Part shown: piece by piece, positions 12,351 through 23,592 of the stretch
Layout: each line of letters starts with the position of its first letter
How positions within the stretch are numbered: position 1 is the first letter of the stretch
Source: Armillaria gallica
Taxonomy: Eukaryota > Basidiomycota > Agaricomycetes > Agaricales > Physalacriaceae
Direction of reading: 5' to 3'
Length of the DNA: 64,000 bases
Assembly: GCA_037576215.1 (NCBI GenBank)
Contig: JBANDB010000004.1
Span: 1 to 64,000 of the forward strand
Translations under genes and position numbers: made by a program
The notes under the pieces: model-generated
The model's input: the letters and a program-made list of their open reading frames with translations, nothing else
Told to the model about the DNA's origin: nothing
Databases searched by the model: none

Positions 12351-13811
12351 TCCGTTACTTCCTTACATCCGAGTGGCTCGTGCTCAGATCACCATCGTGA
12401 GAGCTTGTTCCTCAAAGTAAGCTATAAAATGACTTTTTCTGTTGTCCGGGTAATTCCAAAGTTTCTATCCTCTCTTAGGTAACAGGTTCTTGCCCAAGTC
12501 TCGCTTTATACTCCGAGTCGCCTTCGTGCTCTTAAGTATCTCCGGCTCTGTGGTTGAAACAAAAAAGCGCCCACAAATTCTCTTTCCCTGTATCTCTTCT
12601 CATGCACTTACGCGTCGCTTCTATGTCCCTTTTCATTTTCTTCATGTCTGCTAGAATTGGCAAGAGTTATCGCCCAGAGCCGATATCAACATGGCAAAGG
12701 AACCTGTGCTGACTGGTCCTATTTCCCTTTTTCAATTAAGTCGTCGTGTCCTGCATGCTCTTGATTTGGGAATTCTGGCGAGTCTTTTCTCCCTCCCTGG
12801 CTGATTGTATTGATGAGAAAGAAATATAGGAAGGACTGTGTCAAGCGTTGTGTCAGAATTTGATCCCGATGGTTTTTTAAATATAGAAATGACACGCTGA
12901 CGAGAATTCCTTTGAATGGTTCCAAACCCACCCAGAATGGAGCGAAAGAAGATGCTCTCGGTCCCAAAATGCGACACATTTCTCCAGGAGATCACCCAGC
13001 TTACTCGTTCATTATCTAACAAAACCGCGACCTACTCAAACATTTTGCCGGTAGTTTGGATGCTCTTTTGCCCCCTCGTAACCCCTACCTTTGCCGCTGG
13101 GAGCGTCGGTGCAGCAGCGGTCAGTGCGTTCCAGCTGGTAAAAGACGAAATCCTAAATGTTTTGATCCAGTGAAGCCTATCTCATACCTGAAAAGGCCGT
13201 CAATAAAACGGTAAGAGATTTCTTCCCTCTAGGGAATAATGAACTCAAAGTACGTTCTCGCTTTCCAGGGCACAAAACAAGGGCATAAAAACTGAAGCTG
13301 AAATCGAAAGTTGCCAAGGTCGCAATTTAGACTACTAACAACGCATCAGCCTCTGCAGTGTAAGTGCAGCCTTCTCCGGCCTGTCAACTAAATTCAATCT
13401 GAGGGGAACCTCTATCGTAAATACAGCATCCTTCATTTATACCAGCATATTCCGTTCTTGTACGTTCTGCGGCAATGCTTCAAACAAAGGTACAGTATTC
13501 GCTGAATTCTTCCTCGGTGACGCGCCTTGCAAGACGTGCTTATATTTAGCTGATATTTCTTGGCTTTTTATCCCATATCAAGACATCATTGTAGACGCGA
13601 CGCCGCTATAATGCTGCTAGATAGCCTTGACCCTTTGGGGTCCGCGCGAATTTTTTTAAATTATCTCATCCAGTCTCGATTGAACAAATGAATAGCTGGC
13701 CGAACCTCCGCTCGATCTCTTATCTCTTCCATCTGCACCGAAATATTTCACACAACTCAGGTCTTATTACGTCTCGTACAGATATCTGGAAGCTGACAAC
13801 GAATTTCCAGT
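12351..13811. other. No recognised gene; possible decayed exon
   Basis: About 1.5 kb. The only notable frame is 12,916-13,173 (plus, 85 codons) with a hydrophobic middle (VVWMLFCPLVTPTFAAG) and a short Ser/Thr-rich lead. It could be an exon of a lost membrane protein, but nothing around it continues the reading. The rest is AT-richer and featureless. Confidence 0.45.
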
Positions 13812-15145
13812 ATGCAACAACAATTCGACCTTCCCCAGGAGCTCGTAGACCGTGCTCCAAACTACCTTCTAACCCTGGCAAAACTCCTCCTCGTCTCCCG
13901 TTCCTTCCGAGGCAGAGCCCGACACCACATCTTCCGAGTATTCATCCTTCGACAAAACTCAGATCCAGAACGGAACCTCATCAATCACATATTCACCGAA
14001 GCCAGCCCGATCCTGCTCTCGTCCGCTTGTGAGGTATTCAAGCTTCTCATGGCAGACAGTTAGTCGCCGTTTGGTTCTCGTACGGATTTACTTACGTGTT
14101 TGCTTATTTCCGTGGGGATTTCGTGGTATATAAGCTAGGATATAATGTAGTTAGTCCCCATATCGCGTTTGCCACAGATGTGAACCATTTTCGCCACTCA
14201 CTTCTTTTGAAAATGGCCCCGCGATTCTAACGCTGCTCTCTACACACATACCCATTCAACCCACCATTAAAGACCGTCCTCCCGCTTCTGCGAACTGTCA
14301 GTCACATACATTTACAAACTCGCTCCTAGGAACTCCGTCGGTTCACCAGCGACGCTCGGATCCTGTCAACCTACCCTCTGACCACAATCGACATGGGAAA
14401 CCCCCGAACCTCCCCCCAGCAACATCAATGCGGTACCACTACAGCGACTGATTCAATTTCGTGCGCTCTCTTCCCCAAAGGATCCAAATGTCTCCCTAAA
14501 CGACGTTTGCATCTGGGATCTTCCCTCGGCTGAAGACCCTTCTACAACCAAAGGTTCTTCACTGCGCACATTGAACCTTCGCACGGATATAAGGAAGCAG
14601 AGCATCTTTTATCCTAACGGCTCCGGTGTCATCATATTTTCCTCCATCGACCATAATGCCTTTGGGACATCGGCTTCGACAGCATCCGCAGCATCGTCCG
14701 CCCTTTATCACCGATGTCGCCAAAGAAACTCTGCATCTATTGCACTTGCCTTCATCGTGAGTATCTACCACTAGTCTTCCACCATACCTAACTCATCTCA
14801 AAGAGATACAGACTTTACCTCGCTAGATTGCCTACATGTCCCCTCCATATCCATCTAGATCAACGTCGTCATGCACGGAACCCGTGCGCTCAAACTGATC
14901 ATTTAAAAACTAGAAGCCATCCCCACCAACTCCTCGCTTCAGAATTTCCAAATCGTCCTCTCATTTCGTCTTTTGGGCCTCCTACAATACGTCCTTGAGC
15001 GCCCCAGTTCAAACCAGCTATGACAATCCCTCGCCGAACACGTTCATAAAGTCGGCTGGTGGGAAATTGCCATCATCAATACCGTTCCGTATTCTGGGAT
15101 GTTAATAGGAGAGTGGGATAGCCTAGTTTCACGATGGACGACTAA
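13812..15145 (+). pseudogene. F-box-like protein, degenerate
   Basis: The first exon from ATG 13,812 reads MQQQFDLPQELVDR and continues KLLLVSRSFRGRARHHIF, the opening typical of Agaricomycete F-box-like proteins (a two-helix F-box followed by a leucine-rich body). Later plus-strand pieces fit the same architecture: LPLLRTVSHIHL near 14,285, PLQRLIQFRALSSP near 14,440, and SLAEHVHKVGWWEIAI near 15,025. The last piece is interrupted by an in-frame TGA at 15,021-15,023, and the early exon has a stop at about 14,061 with no obvious splice rescue. Such proteins usually choose substrates for SCF ubiquitin ligases; this copy is probably dead. Family assignment rests on pattern, not alignment. Confidence 0.6.
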
Positions 15146-15451
15146 GTTGTGGGGGGCACATTAGCCAAGTCGGCAGCTCGCTGGACGTCAGGGGGGTGTA
15201 TTGCGAAGATCCCGATGATCCTGTTGAAAATTTCGTTCCCTGATGGCATAAAGCGTATGAATTTTTTCCTTTTCACTTTCAAAACTACGACCCTCCTCTC
15301 CTCACTGAAATTTCCCATTTCCTTTGAGTTTCATTGATCGTACTAGTCTCTTTTGCTATTCAGACAGTATGCATTCTTTACGGTTCTGAGAACCCACCAT
15401 TCACGAATGCCAAGAAAATATTCATCTTCGCATCTCCAACGTTCAAAGCGC
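15146..15451. other. Intergenic, nothing seen
   Basis: Short gap between the 3' end of the F-box-like relic and the 3' end of the P450 gene; convergent arrangement. No RNA gene, repeat or coding signal recognised. Confidence 0.5.
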
Positions 15452-17633
15452 TCACTTCACCATCAACGACCTGACCCAATCCTCTTTCTCCTTCCCCAAC
15501 CGCAAATCAAAGCGCACTCCAAAACTTCCCGGAAGCATCCCCGGCTCATCAGCGAACGCGTTAGAGTCAATTCTCTCGGTCGCAACGATATCAAACGCCC
15601 ACAAAAGAAGCGCTGTGTTAATGAACAGCGACCTTTTAACACAAATACCATTGACGACCAGAGGACATAGTCACGCAAAGCACTCACCTATTCGCAATGC
15701 GCGATCCAGGGCAAACTCTACAAACAGAAAATGTCATCCGCCGAGGAAACGCGTACACACAGAACCTTACCTTCGACCGAACCCATAAACGAATTGTTTG
15801 ATATCTTCCCTCACTTGCCCATCAACGATCCATCTCTGAGGATCAAAATCTTCGGGACTAGGAAAAATATCAGGGGAACGGAAGATTGACCTAGGTTTCA
15901 CTCGTTTAATCGCCCAGCACATTTGGAATCTAGAGAATGCTGACATACCAAGGGGAAGCGACAATGGTAGCTCCTTTGGGGATCACATAGCCTTGCTGTT
16001 TCGAAGAGCATCATAACAGAATGAGACGCGAAGCTGGGAGAACCTTACCCATATAATATCCTGAGAAGCGGCATGCGCAATTCCTAACAAACGATTAGGC
16101 CGTCATTACTATACTGACTGAACCAGACCGATACACACTTACCACTTGGAACCAACGGCCGCCTTTCCGAACTTACTATCAGTTACTATATATGAGCCTC
16201 CAACAAAGCGCGCTCACCACCTAAAGCACTCAAAAACAAATGCCATAACCTGCGGCAGTCGCTCTCGATCCTCAAACGTTGGACCTGTTCAATATCACAA
16301 TCAGCGAAAGCTTTATTGAAGACATCGACATCACTAACATCGATCCTGAGAAACCACTTCGTCTATCTCTTTCTGTACAACCTTTGCCGCGTCAGGAAAA
16401 CACGCAGCTGCCATGATAGCGAACGTCATTGCAGCCGCAGTCTACACCGCTTTGTATTAGTTAGTGTATACAAGAGCAAGCAATACAAACCGTAGACGCT
16501 CCAGCAGAAAACATCGAACCAGTAAGAAATGCGGCCTGGTCGAAGGACATGTTCTTATTATCCAACAAATCCGTCGCGAAACAATCAGGAACGTCTTCCC
16601 CAGTGTCCTAGAGCCGTGACGCACATTAATATCTTCCAGTGGAAATCAACACTGAATATACCAACTCTTCTCGTCCGAACGCTACCCAAACACCGACGGC
16701 ATAACTCGAGTGAATCTTGATGCCATCTCCTAAGCTCCGAAAGATACCCAGGAACCCACCGAAGAACAGAAAACGTATCCACAAGGTAGGCCCCAGGGAG
16801 AATGACCATACGAAATCTATTTCCATCTCGAATCATATCCTGCAGATCGAGATCCTCAAATGTCGTAGGCGTCGTTTTCCCATATGTGAGGGTAAGGATC
16901 ACAGATGCCGCATATCTATTCAGGAAGTACTTAGCGTAGCCTGAGCGGATGGTGATCCAAGTACTCGCGTCTTCGTGTGCGTCGTGAACCTCTCTGGACT
17001 GTCAAGGATATTCAGGATCATTTTCTTCGCATGATACAGCTGTATAGGTTCATATGCCACCGCCCTGTTCGTCTTCAAGTGCGAGTGGAAAGCCCTTATA
17101 AAAGATCGTTAGCCTAAGCTTCGCATTCACCAAGATGGAAAACCAGCCTATTCAGAGTCCTCCACCTCGGTGTATCGTTCAGCAGGATAGACCTAAGACC
17201 TCCAGAGAAAGTCTCAGAGGCGGCAATAGACCTCGGTCTGTCAGATGTCTGTGTACCACCCTTCTCCATTAATTCCACGGCAGCCTAGGGGATATGAATC
17301 GAACGTTAGCGCCTCAGGCCTCAGTCTCGAGCATGGAATAAGAACTCACGTCGTATCGACCAACAACGATATACACCTTTCCAAATCGAGTCAGCGAGTA
17401 AACCGGGCCGTACTTCCTTGTCCATTCTTCATATTTTAAGAAGGCCCTACGAGAATTGACAGGTGGTAGCAACCATAGCTACAAATAACGCACCGTTTCG
17501 TGGGGATTTCATTCCCTAACAACCAATGACCAGGCGGGCCCGGTGGCAGCGACCTAAACAACCAACGCGAGCGCAGATATACAACGAAAAATCCTGCGAC
17601 GGCACAAGAAAGCAAAGGAAGCACCCACGCCAT
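15452..17633 (-). CDS. Cytochrome P450 monooxygenase
   Basis: A microsomal heme monooxygenase, reconstructed from about ten exons. ATG at 17,633 gives an N-terminal membrane anchor (MAWVLPLLSCAVAGFFVVYL) and the proline hinge LPPGPPGHW. Further landmarks in order: SLTYGKTTP-like segment near 16,890, I-helix FSAGAS joined to TTAAAMTF (about 16,510-16,430), K-helix ExxR as FECFRW (about 16,220), the PERF-type FDPQRW (15,840), and the heme loop YGFGRR joined by splicing to VCPGSRIANR with the ligand Cys near 15,710. The C-terminal exon (NTALLLWAFDI to stop at 15,452-15,454) is open. Length of roughly 500 aa is normal. Two deviations: Ser replaces the acidic residue of the AGxDT oxygen-activation motif, and Tyr stands in for the first Phe of FxxGxxxCxG. 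Substrate unknown; the redox partner would be CPR. It appears intact. Confidence 0.9.
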
Positions 17634-18161
17634 CGTGGTAACGAAGAGAGATAACGTAGATATCGCAGATGTTGCTTTGACCGAAATAGTTAACTAGACA
17701 CGCGTAATATCGCACGACGTGGTCACGATGGCTGAACGTGAATCCCGGATTACAGTAATACAGCCGGCCCTTCGGACTATGGGTCCACTCCGCTGAATGC
17801 TTCTGTTAGCACATGCAATGATCAGCATACATTGAATCGCGTACACACAACTTAATTCGCACATCTGTGAGAATCATAGCCTCGGCGTGGCAGAGTGTAT
17901 GATCCACAGTGTAATACATATGGGCGGTTAGCGCGCACAAGGCCTTGAGAGATTCGCGAATGCTAATGCGGTTCTGGCAGTGTTACATCACACGGTACCT
18001 GACATCTCCACATCACGTCCAAATAGTCATTTGATATAGTAAAAACGCGTCTCCTGTACACGATTCGGCTGGTATACAATCCCGTACTGATCCAAGAACA
18101 TGCACGCGCCGGCCAGCGAATGCAGAAATATAAACAAAGATATCAATAAATTAGACTCCCA
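17634..18161. other. Intergenic, P450 upstream region
   Basis: About 530 bp between the P450 start and the 3' end of the next minus-strand gene. It should hold the P450 promoter and the terminator of the neighbour, but I see no distinctive motif. Confidence 0.5.
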
Positions 18162-19290
18162 TTACCCCGTGCTTATACCGACAGAAGACCGGTGGGACAA
18201 GTACTCTGGTGGTGGCGTCTCCTGGTTCCCACGATCCACCCACAACCGGAACTGGCTCCCCAGCGAGTCACTCTTCTCATGACCCAGCCTCTCCCCATGC
18301 TCCGCCCGGGATTCAGATTTGAAAGCGCCCGCAAGGCTCCGCCGGAGGGACCCGATTTGCTCTCTCAAATCCCGTAACGCGGCCTGCCTGGCCTCCAACG
18401 AGATCAACGAATTCCGAACAGACCGAGGATGTGGCGCCAAGGTAGGCCGCGCGACGCGTTCTGGCTTTACGTCATGGTCGCCCTTTTTCTCCGAATGCGG
18501 AGGACTCAGACTGGATTCTGTGTCCGAGCTGTTTTGCGCGCGCTCCTTCCTGCCTCGAATGAATAGGTATAGCAGCAGGGCACTGGTGGTGAGGAAAATG
18601 ACGGATACTATGGTGACGCCGATAATAGCACCGACCGGGATACCGTACCCTCCCGAAGAAGTTGCTATGGCGGTGGCGGTGTATTGTGTAGCTTCAGGAG
18701 TTCTGCAGAGCGATCAGTGGACACATTACAGTCAAGAAGGAAGCGAGTTAACGAACGGGGAGGAGGAGGAGCTAGTCATTCGTGCAATCGTATCCACTCG
18801 CTGCACATCAAATCGCTTGCTCTGGGCAATGGGGGTGTCATCGATAGAAGGACTAGACTGTTTTCAGTACTTGATCAAAGATCAACCGGAATGCGTACTC
18901 TGATGTTGCATAGGCATATATAGTAAACAAACTACCGAGCGTGGAGCATCAGTAATATTCCAAGAGATACAACAAAGTGGCGCACCCATTTTCGTTAAAC
19001 CGTAGCGAGGCATTCACATTTCTCGTAAAGTTGTTCACCCAAACCGCTTCACTCGACAAGACCGACTGGCCGTTTTCTTCGTAAAATTTCTTCAGAAAGA
19101 ACTCGGAGGGATCGTGGGGAGAATGAACGAGGTACAGGGTCGTCGGTTCGCCTGTGTGCACGATGCTGGGAACCGTGATATTGAGGGCAAAGGATGGCAC
19201 CAGAAAGAGGAGAATCGTGAACCTTCAACCAGATGAATAATTTCTTTCACCGAAACTGCAAGCATACCGTACCAGAGACTCATACTGAAC
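18162..19290 (-). CDS. Single-pass membrane protein with PPxY tail (family member 1)
   Basis: Not a named family that I can identify. Read from its exons it has: a short hydrophobic lead (FTILLFLVPSFAL); an extracellular domain starting ITVPSIVHTGEPTTLYLVHS and containing N-glycosylation sites (NFT, NAS); one transmembrane helix (VGAIIGVTIVSVIFLTTSAL, about 18,635-18,560); a basic stop-transfer (RGRKER); and a cytoplasmic tail with a short coiled-coil-like LRDLREQIGSLRRSL and PPPEYLS near the end. PPxY motifs bind WW domains of Nedd4/Rsp5 ubiquitin ligases. The extracellular exon ends FNENGG at a GTGCGC donor, the same place as in the copies at 35.4 and 43.4 kb, which ties the genes into one family. 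Start exon and one middle exon are not resolved (ATGs near 19,285-19,298 are candidates). Confidence 0.65.
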
Positions 19291-20279
19291 ATAACCATTC
19301 CTGCCTACCCAGGCCAAAGGAAACACAAGAGCTCGTGCTCGCGGTGGAAAAGACGACTCGGGGGTGAGAGCAAGGTGTTCGTTTATTGTCGAGCCATGTC
19401 GTGCCGTCATTTGTCACAAATAAATGAATCAGGGTTGTCAGTGGGAAAAATGCGCCTCTATCACGAGAAGTCTCTAGGCGGCCGTAAGGTTGCTGCCCTT
19501 GATAGATCAACTTCGTTGACGCACCCTGTAGCCACGCTTAATTCATGATCTTTCCTTCTCGAGCTGCTGGTCTCGACACGAAATCAGTGAGGCATCAGCG
19601 CTGAAAGTTATCGGTCCTCCTATCGCCAGCAAGATCCTGGTCAGAGAATATCAAGCAGCATGAAATCAAGGGGAACTATGCACTCCAAGGGCATGAGGAA
19701 ATAAGCAGGCCGACAACGAATTACGCATGCACGCCGTGAGGCGGGTGGGAGGAAGCAGAGAGGTCGAGAACTTTTTCGTACGGTATCTGTAATCGGTGAT
19801 GGCCGAACGACGGCCGAACGCGGATACATCCGGCCTTCTGCATTTACAACAAAGCAGGCTACGTAGCGTTACATATTTACTGGTTGGCATGGTTCGATAC
19901 TCATGTCGTCGCACAGAGGAAAAATTCGGTGCTCTGTACACTCAACCGCAGAACGAGAATATGACAGTATTCTTAGCCTACGCTTCAATTCCCACTACGC
20001 ATGGCCTTAATGCTCATTCATGATCTTGAGTTTCCCTTAGCTTCTCTGTTCATTTAAACGTCAGGTACCCCTCGCCCGCAGAATCCCGTCCTATCGAGGA
20101 TTCGGTCCCGTTTCAGAGCTATCCGTTCTCGGAGCGATAGTCCACCGAACGGATCGAACCACGAATGGAATAGGAGGAAACGAGTATCGCGGGTTTCAAA
20201 GAGGTGGCACGAGAGCAGTCTTATATTACAGCCGCAATTCTCCCCTCACCCTCCACCTCCTCCAACACCGGGGACCATC
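19291..20279. other. No recognised gene
   Basis: About 1 kb between the membrane gene and the left arm of the palindrome. Open frames of 60-90 codons occur on both strands but overlap and show no domain. It must contain the promoter of the minus-strand membrane gene. Confidence 0.5.
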
Positions 20280-21580
20280 ATCTTTCAGTCATGGCTGGAC
20301 AGCGATGCCAGGACAGTCTCAGACCGAGCGTAGTGCGTGTAACTGCAAACATCGGAGTAAGGAACGAAAGAAGGAAACCTATAAACACGATAAAATTCAA
20401 ACAAGCCCAATTAAACGGTACACGTGACTGACGCGTCGCATTCTCCGCCGTGATGAATTTGCAATTTCACCTGATCAAAGGTAGACTGGCAGTCGCCGCT
20501 TTAACAGTAAAACTTCGTCCAAGTGAGCATCACGGAGACAAAGCTATGGAAAGGCTTTCGTCATGTCTATGACCCAAATGAAAGGATGGCCGAAATTGAT
20601 GTCAGACTCCATTTTATGTTAATGGATGTGTGAGCTGTTCGTTGGACTCAGAAATGTGGTAGTAATGTCCACAAGACTGTATCCTCTCACTTGACCCGTC
20701 TACAGCTGTCACTATCGTATGGAGTGAGCGCCAGGGCACAGTACCTCTAGTTCTCCAGGAATTTCGGAGACAATCACCATTTACTGGAAGTTCCTTCGGC
20801 GGAGATGAACGTCAGCTCTTCCATCAGTGCCAAGTTCTTACTTCTGCAGGCTATAGTATCCGACACCCGACGCCAGAGGTGTACTGTACCTAATTCAACA
20901 CGGAAGTGGATAGGTTTTGCAAGAGAAACCTAGCCGCACCTTACCGCAAAGCACCATGCGATGATTAGCAGGAATGTTTCTCAGGTGAAGAAGTGTAGGA
21001 TAAAGATAAAATTTAGGGTGGTTAATTTCAACTACCTAGCGTGGAGCCTTTTCGCGCCCATATATAATATTCCGTTGAAGAATACGACCAGGACACGAGT
21101 ATTTGATGATTCCATCTTTATTTCCCCCTTGCGTTTGTGTTTCCGGTTAGCAGTTTCTCCACACTTTCACGGTGCACGGTCGCCGAGTAAACCGGTATGT
21201 ACCCTGTCCAGTGGAACATTGTGGATATAAAACATGCGACTCAGTCTCTAAATCGAACAAAGATGGTGGCTGGTCCTCGATTTGCAGCCTCCTCTCGACG
21301 GTCATGGATGTGCAATTCATGATACTCAGAGTGGCTTGCCTGTTCTCACGTTTATTCATTCAGTAAAAACATTCTATGTTTCCTCCCAACCATGTGCTAT
21401 GCTGCTAAGATAATATTGTTACATTCACAGTTACTCGCCGCATACGAAAAAACGCATGGAAGTCATATATTTGTGAAGGAAATGGTACGCGATCACTCCC
21501 ATTGTCGGCTAAGCTTGAAACACGCTCGTAGACCTACAGTCGCGTGAGGTTAGAACACTATCACCGGAAAAAGGGATTGC

Positions 21581-21767
21581 TCACGGTAAAGTTATGGTAC
21601 CGCCATAGTCGCGCTTGATGAGAATCAATTCGACACCCTGTATGGAATGAGCTGACCTAGATAGTCTGTGAGGCAAAAAGACGCACATCTGAGTTGCGAA
21701 TTATGGACTGGACAGTACCATTTACTAGTCGACCGGTCAAGTCGTAGAAGGAGACGCGTGAACCAGC
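21581..21767 (-). CDS. Small unnamed protein, last two exons (left-arm copy)
   Basis: Two exons read in the same frame across a phase-0 intron: GSRVSFYDLTGRLVNGTVQS, IIRNSD, then (intron with GTGCGT donor and ACAG acceptor) GVELILIKRDYGGTITLP and stop. The alternating hydrophobic pattern with Gly turns suggests a small all-beta (SH3- or barrel-like) fold. The right-arm copy and a broken spacer copy share RVxFYDxTGxLVxG and KRDxGxTxxLP-stop. Upstream exons are not resolved. I have an impression of similar sequences in Agaricomycete hypothetical proteins but cannot name a family. Function unknown. Confidence 0.55.
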
Positions 21768-21988
21768 CTAGATAGTAGGAAAATGGAACGCGGCAGTCAA
21801 TCGATGCGGCATGAAGAATACTCATAAAACGTACGTTAAACACGTTCATAAGCCAAGTAGTCTGTGAGGTTATTGTTAACTGGCTTCCCTTTGCTCGATA
21901 CGCTGACTTAAATACCTGAAATTTCTCTGTATGGCACAAAACATTGCGGATGCGGGGATTGTGTCATAAATCGGAGGAAATACAGACA

Positions 21989-22455
21989 GAGGCACATACT
22001 TTATCCGAAACAGTTACGTATCATTCCCACAGTTAGGCTGGATCGATACCGTCGTATGTTTTAAATTTGGAGTATTGAAGGTGAAGAGCCCGTCTTGAAG
22101 ATGAGGTACTAAGTTGTGGGACGTGGCATTCTTGCCCTGAACGACGACGGCCATCCATCACGCAACGCGACATCAAGTCAGGGAAGTGAGTACGAAAGAA
22201 GTAGGCAGTATAATGCTCGTCTTAATGGCCACAGAGCTCTACAAAGCATTTCTGACCCCGGGCTAATTTTAGACGAGGCATATACTTTATCCGAAACATG
22301 TACGCATCATTCCCACAGTTAGGCTGGATCGACAGCGTCGTATGTTTTAAATTTGGAGTATTGAAGATGAAGTTACTACGAAAGAAGTAAGCAGTATAAT
22401 TGTCATCTTAACAGTCACAGAGCTCTGCAAAGCACTTCTGTCCCCGAGCTAATTT
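21989..22455. repeat. Imperfect direct tandem repeat inside the arm
   Basis: Unit A (about 21,989-22,274) and unit B (about 22,275-22,455) share GGCAYATACTTTATCCGAAA, CATTCCCACAGTTAGGCTGG, TTTTAAATTTGGAGTATTGA, ACGAAAGAAGTARGCAGTAT and CACAGAGCTCT. Unit A has about 95 extra bases in its middle. The mirror copy lies in the right arm at about 26,786-27,252. Because the units differ from each other while both arms are identical here, the tandem duplication predates the last homogenisation of the arms. Confidence 0.8.
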
Positions 22456-23592
22456 CTCATGATATATCAAATCCCCTGTACCGATCATGAAGTTAGGAAC
22501 CTTAGTTCGGAGAACTTAGCTATGGTCCATCCGACAGCATCCATCGACATCGGTACTGGGCGCAAGGACAGCTGGTAGCGATTAAGTAGTGTAAAATATG
22601 CACATGGATCCTGCAATGATCCCGCACGGAAAAAATGTCGGAAAAGGATGTAACAACAGAGATCAATTTCTCCGTTCTACCCAATAAATCCTTATTTTAG
22701 GACCTGTATCGCTCAATCACTCTGAGTTATGGACCGTATGGTTACAGGACTTGCATTTCAGTGATAACGACGGAAATGGGGCTCTCAATAGACACGGTAA
22801 CAAAAAGGATACGATGCAGCGCACGTACAATGCGCTTAGGTGATGGGGTTGAACACAATAGTTCTCAACATGCGCACAATCACTTTCTCTCCTCGGAAAA
22901 GAACTTTATCCATTGAATTACTTATTTTACAGGTTCACACGCAACAAATGGAGTACTACCCTACTGGATACTAGCCCGATCGAACCTTGTTTCCCCAGTG
23001 TTTTTAGGATAAGACGGGGATCAGTAAAACGCAGGAAGCCCGGAGTGTGGCAGTGTATAGGTGATAGGGACGACAGTCGGTCGTAGGCCACGTGGAGATG
23101 AATCTTGATGTACCCTGGACTACCCTGGATTGGTTCCTTCAAGGATCAATAAGTCACAGAACGGAAAGCATAATAAGGTGCTACCTCCACGACTTTGACA
23201 ACAAAGAGTATCACTCTAGGGAGCGCTCACCTATGATGCAGAAGGGAACGATAATGATTTCTCAGTCCGATATCGGAGGAGGTAACGCCGAAACTAATAT
23301 ACAGAGGCCGCCCTGGGTAGCAGTGTACATCACGAGGGGTTGGCTTGCCTTTTTTGAGTCTGGTCAGTCATGAAGCCTAAGCCATGATCAGTAATCATTG
23401 TAAGCAACTTCGCTATCTTCGAGACTCGAAGCTCGAAGCTTAGCGCTCAATACACAAGCCCGTGCCAAGAGCGAGGCCTCATATGGGGTCCAGCCTTTCA
23501 GGGGCAGACCCTCGCTAATCCTTGTGTTTCTAGTCACCCACCAATAGTGGATGGACTTTTTGCGAAAGTTTCGGGGTCTTTTATTCATTGTT

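Larger units (their letters stand above)
20280..23592 (+). repeat. Left arm of large inverted repeat
   Basis: This 3.3-kb segment recurs as its reverse complement at 25,649-29,227. Within 21,868-23,592 paired positions always sum to 49,241, so there is no net insertion or deletion over 1,725 bp; every stretch compared by eye and all four long open frames there are identical. Outside 21,868 towards the telomere the arms differ by many substitutions and small indels. The outer end of similarity is near the sequence ATCTTTCAG at 20,280. The arm holds a small gene copy (21,581-21,767) and an internal direct repeat (21,989-22,455). The identical open frames in the inner part match no family known to me. 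Confidence 0.95.

Noticed and set aside
12127..12420. 97-codon frame crossing the palindromic MITE
   Set aside because: It reads through both inverted repeats and is explained by the element; no sign of a transposase.
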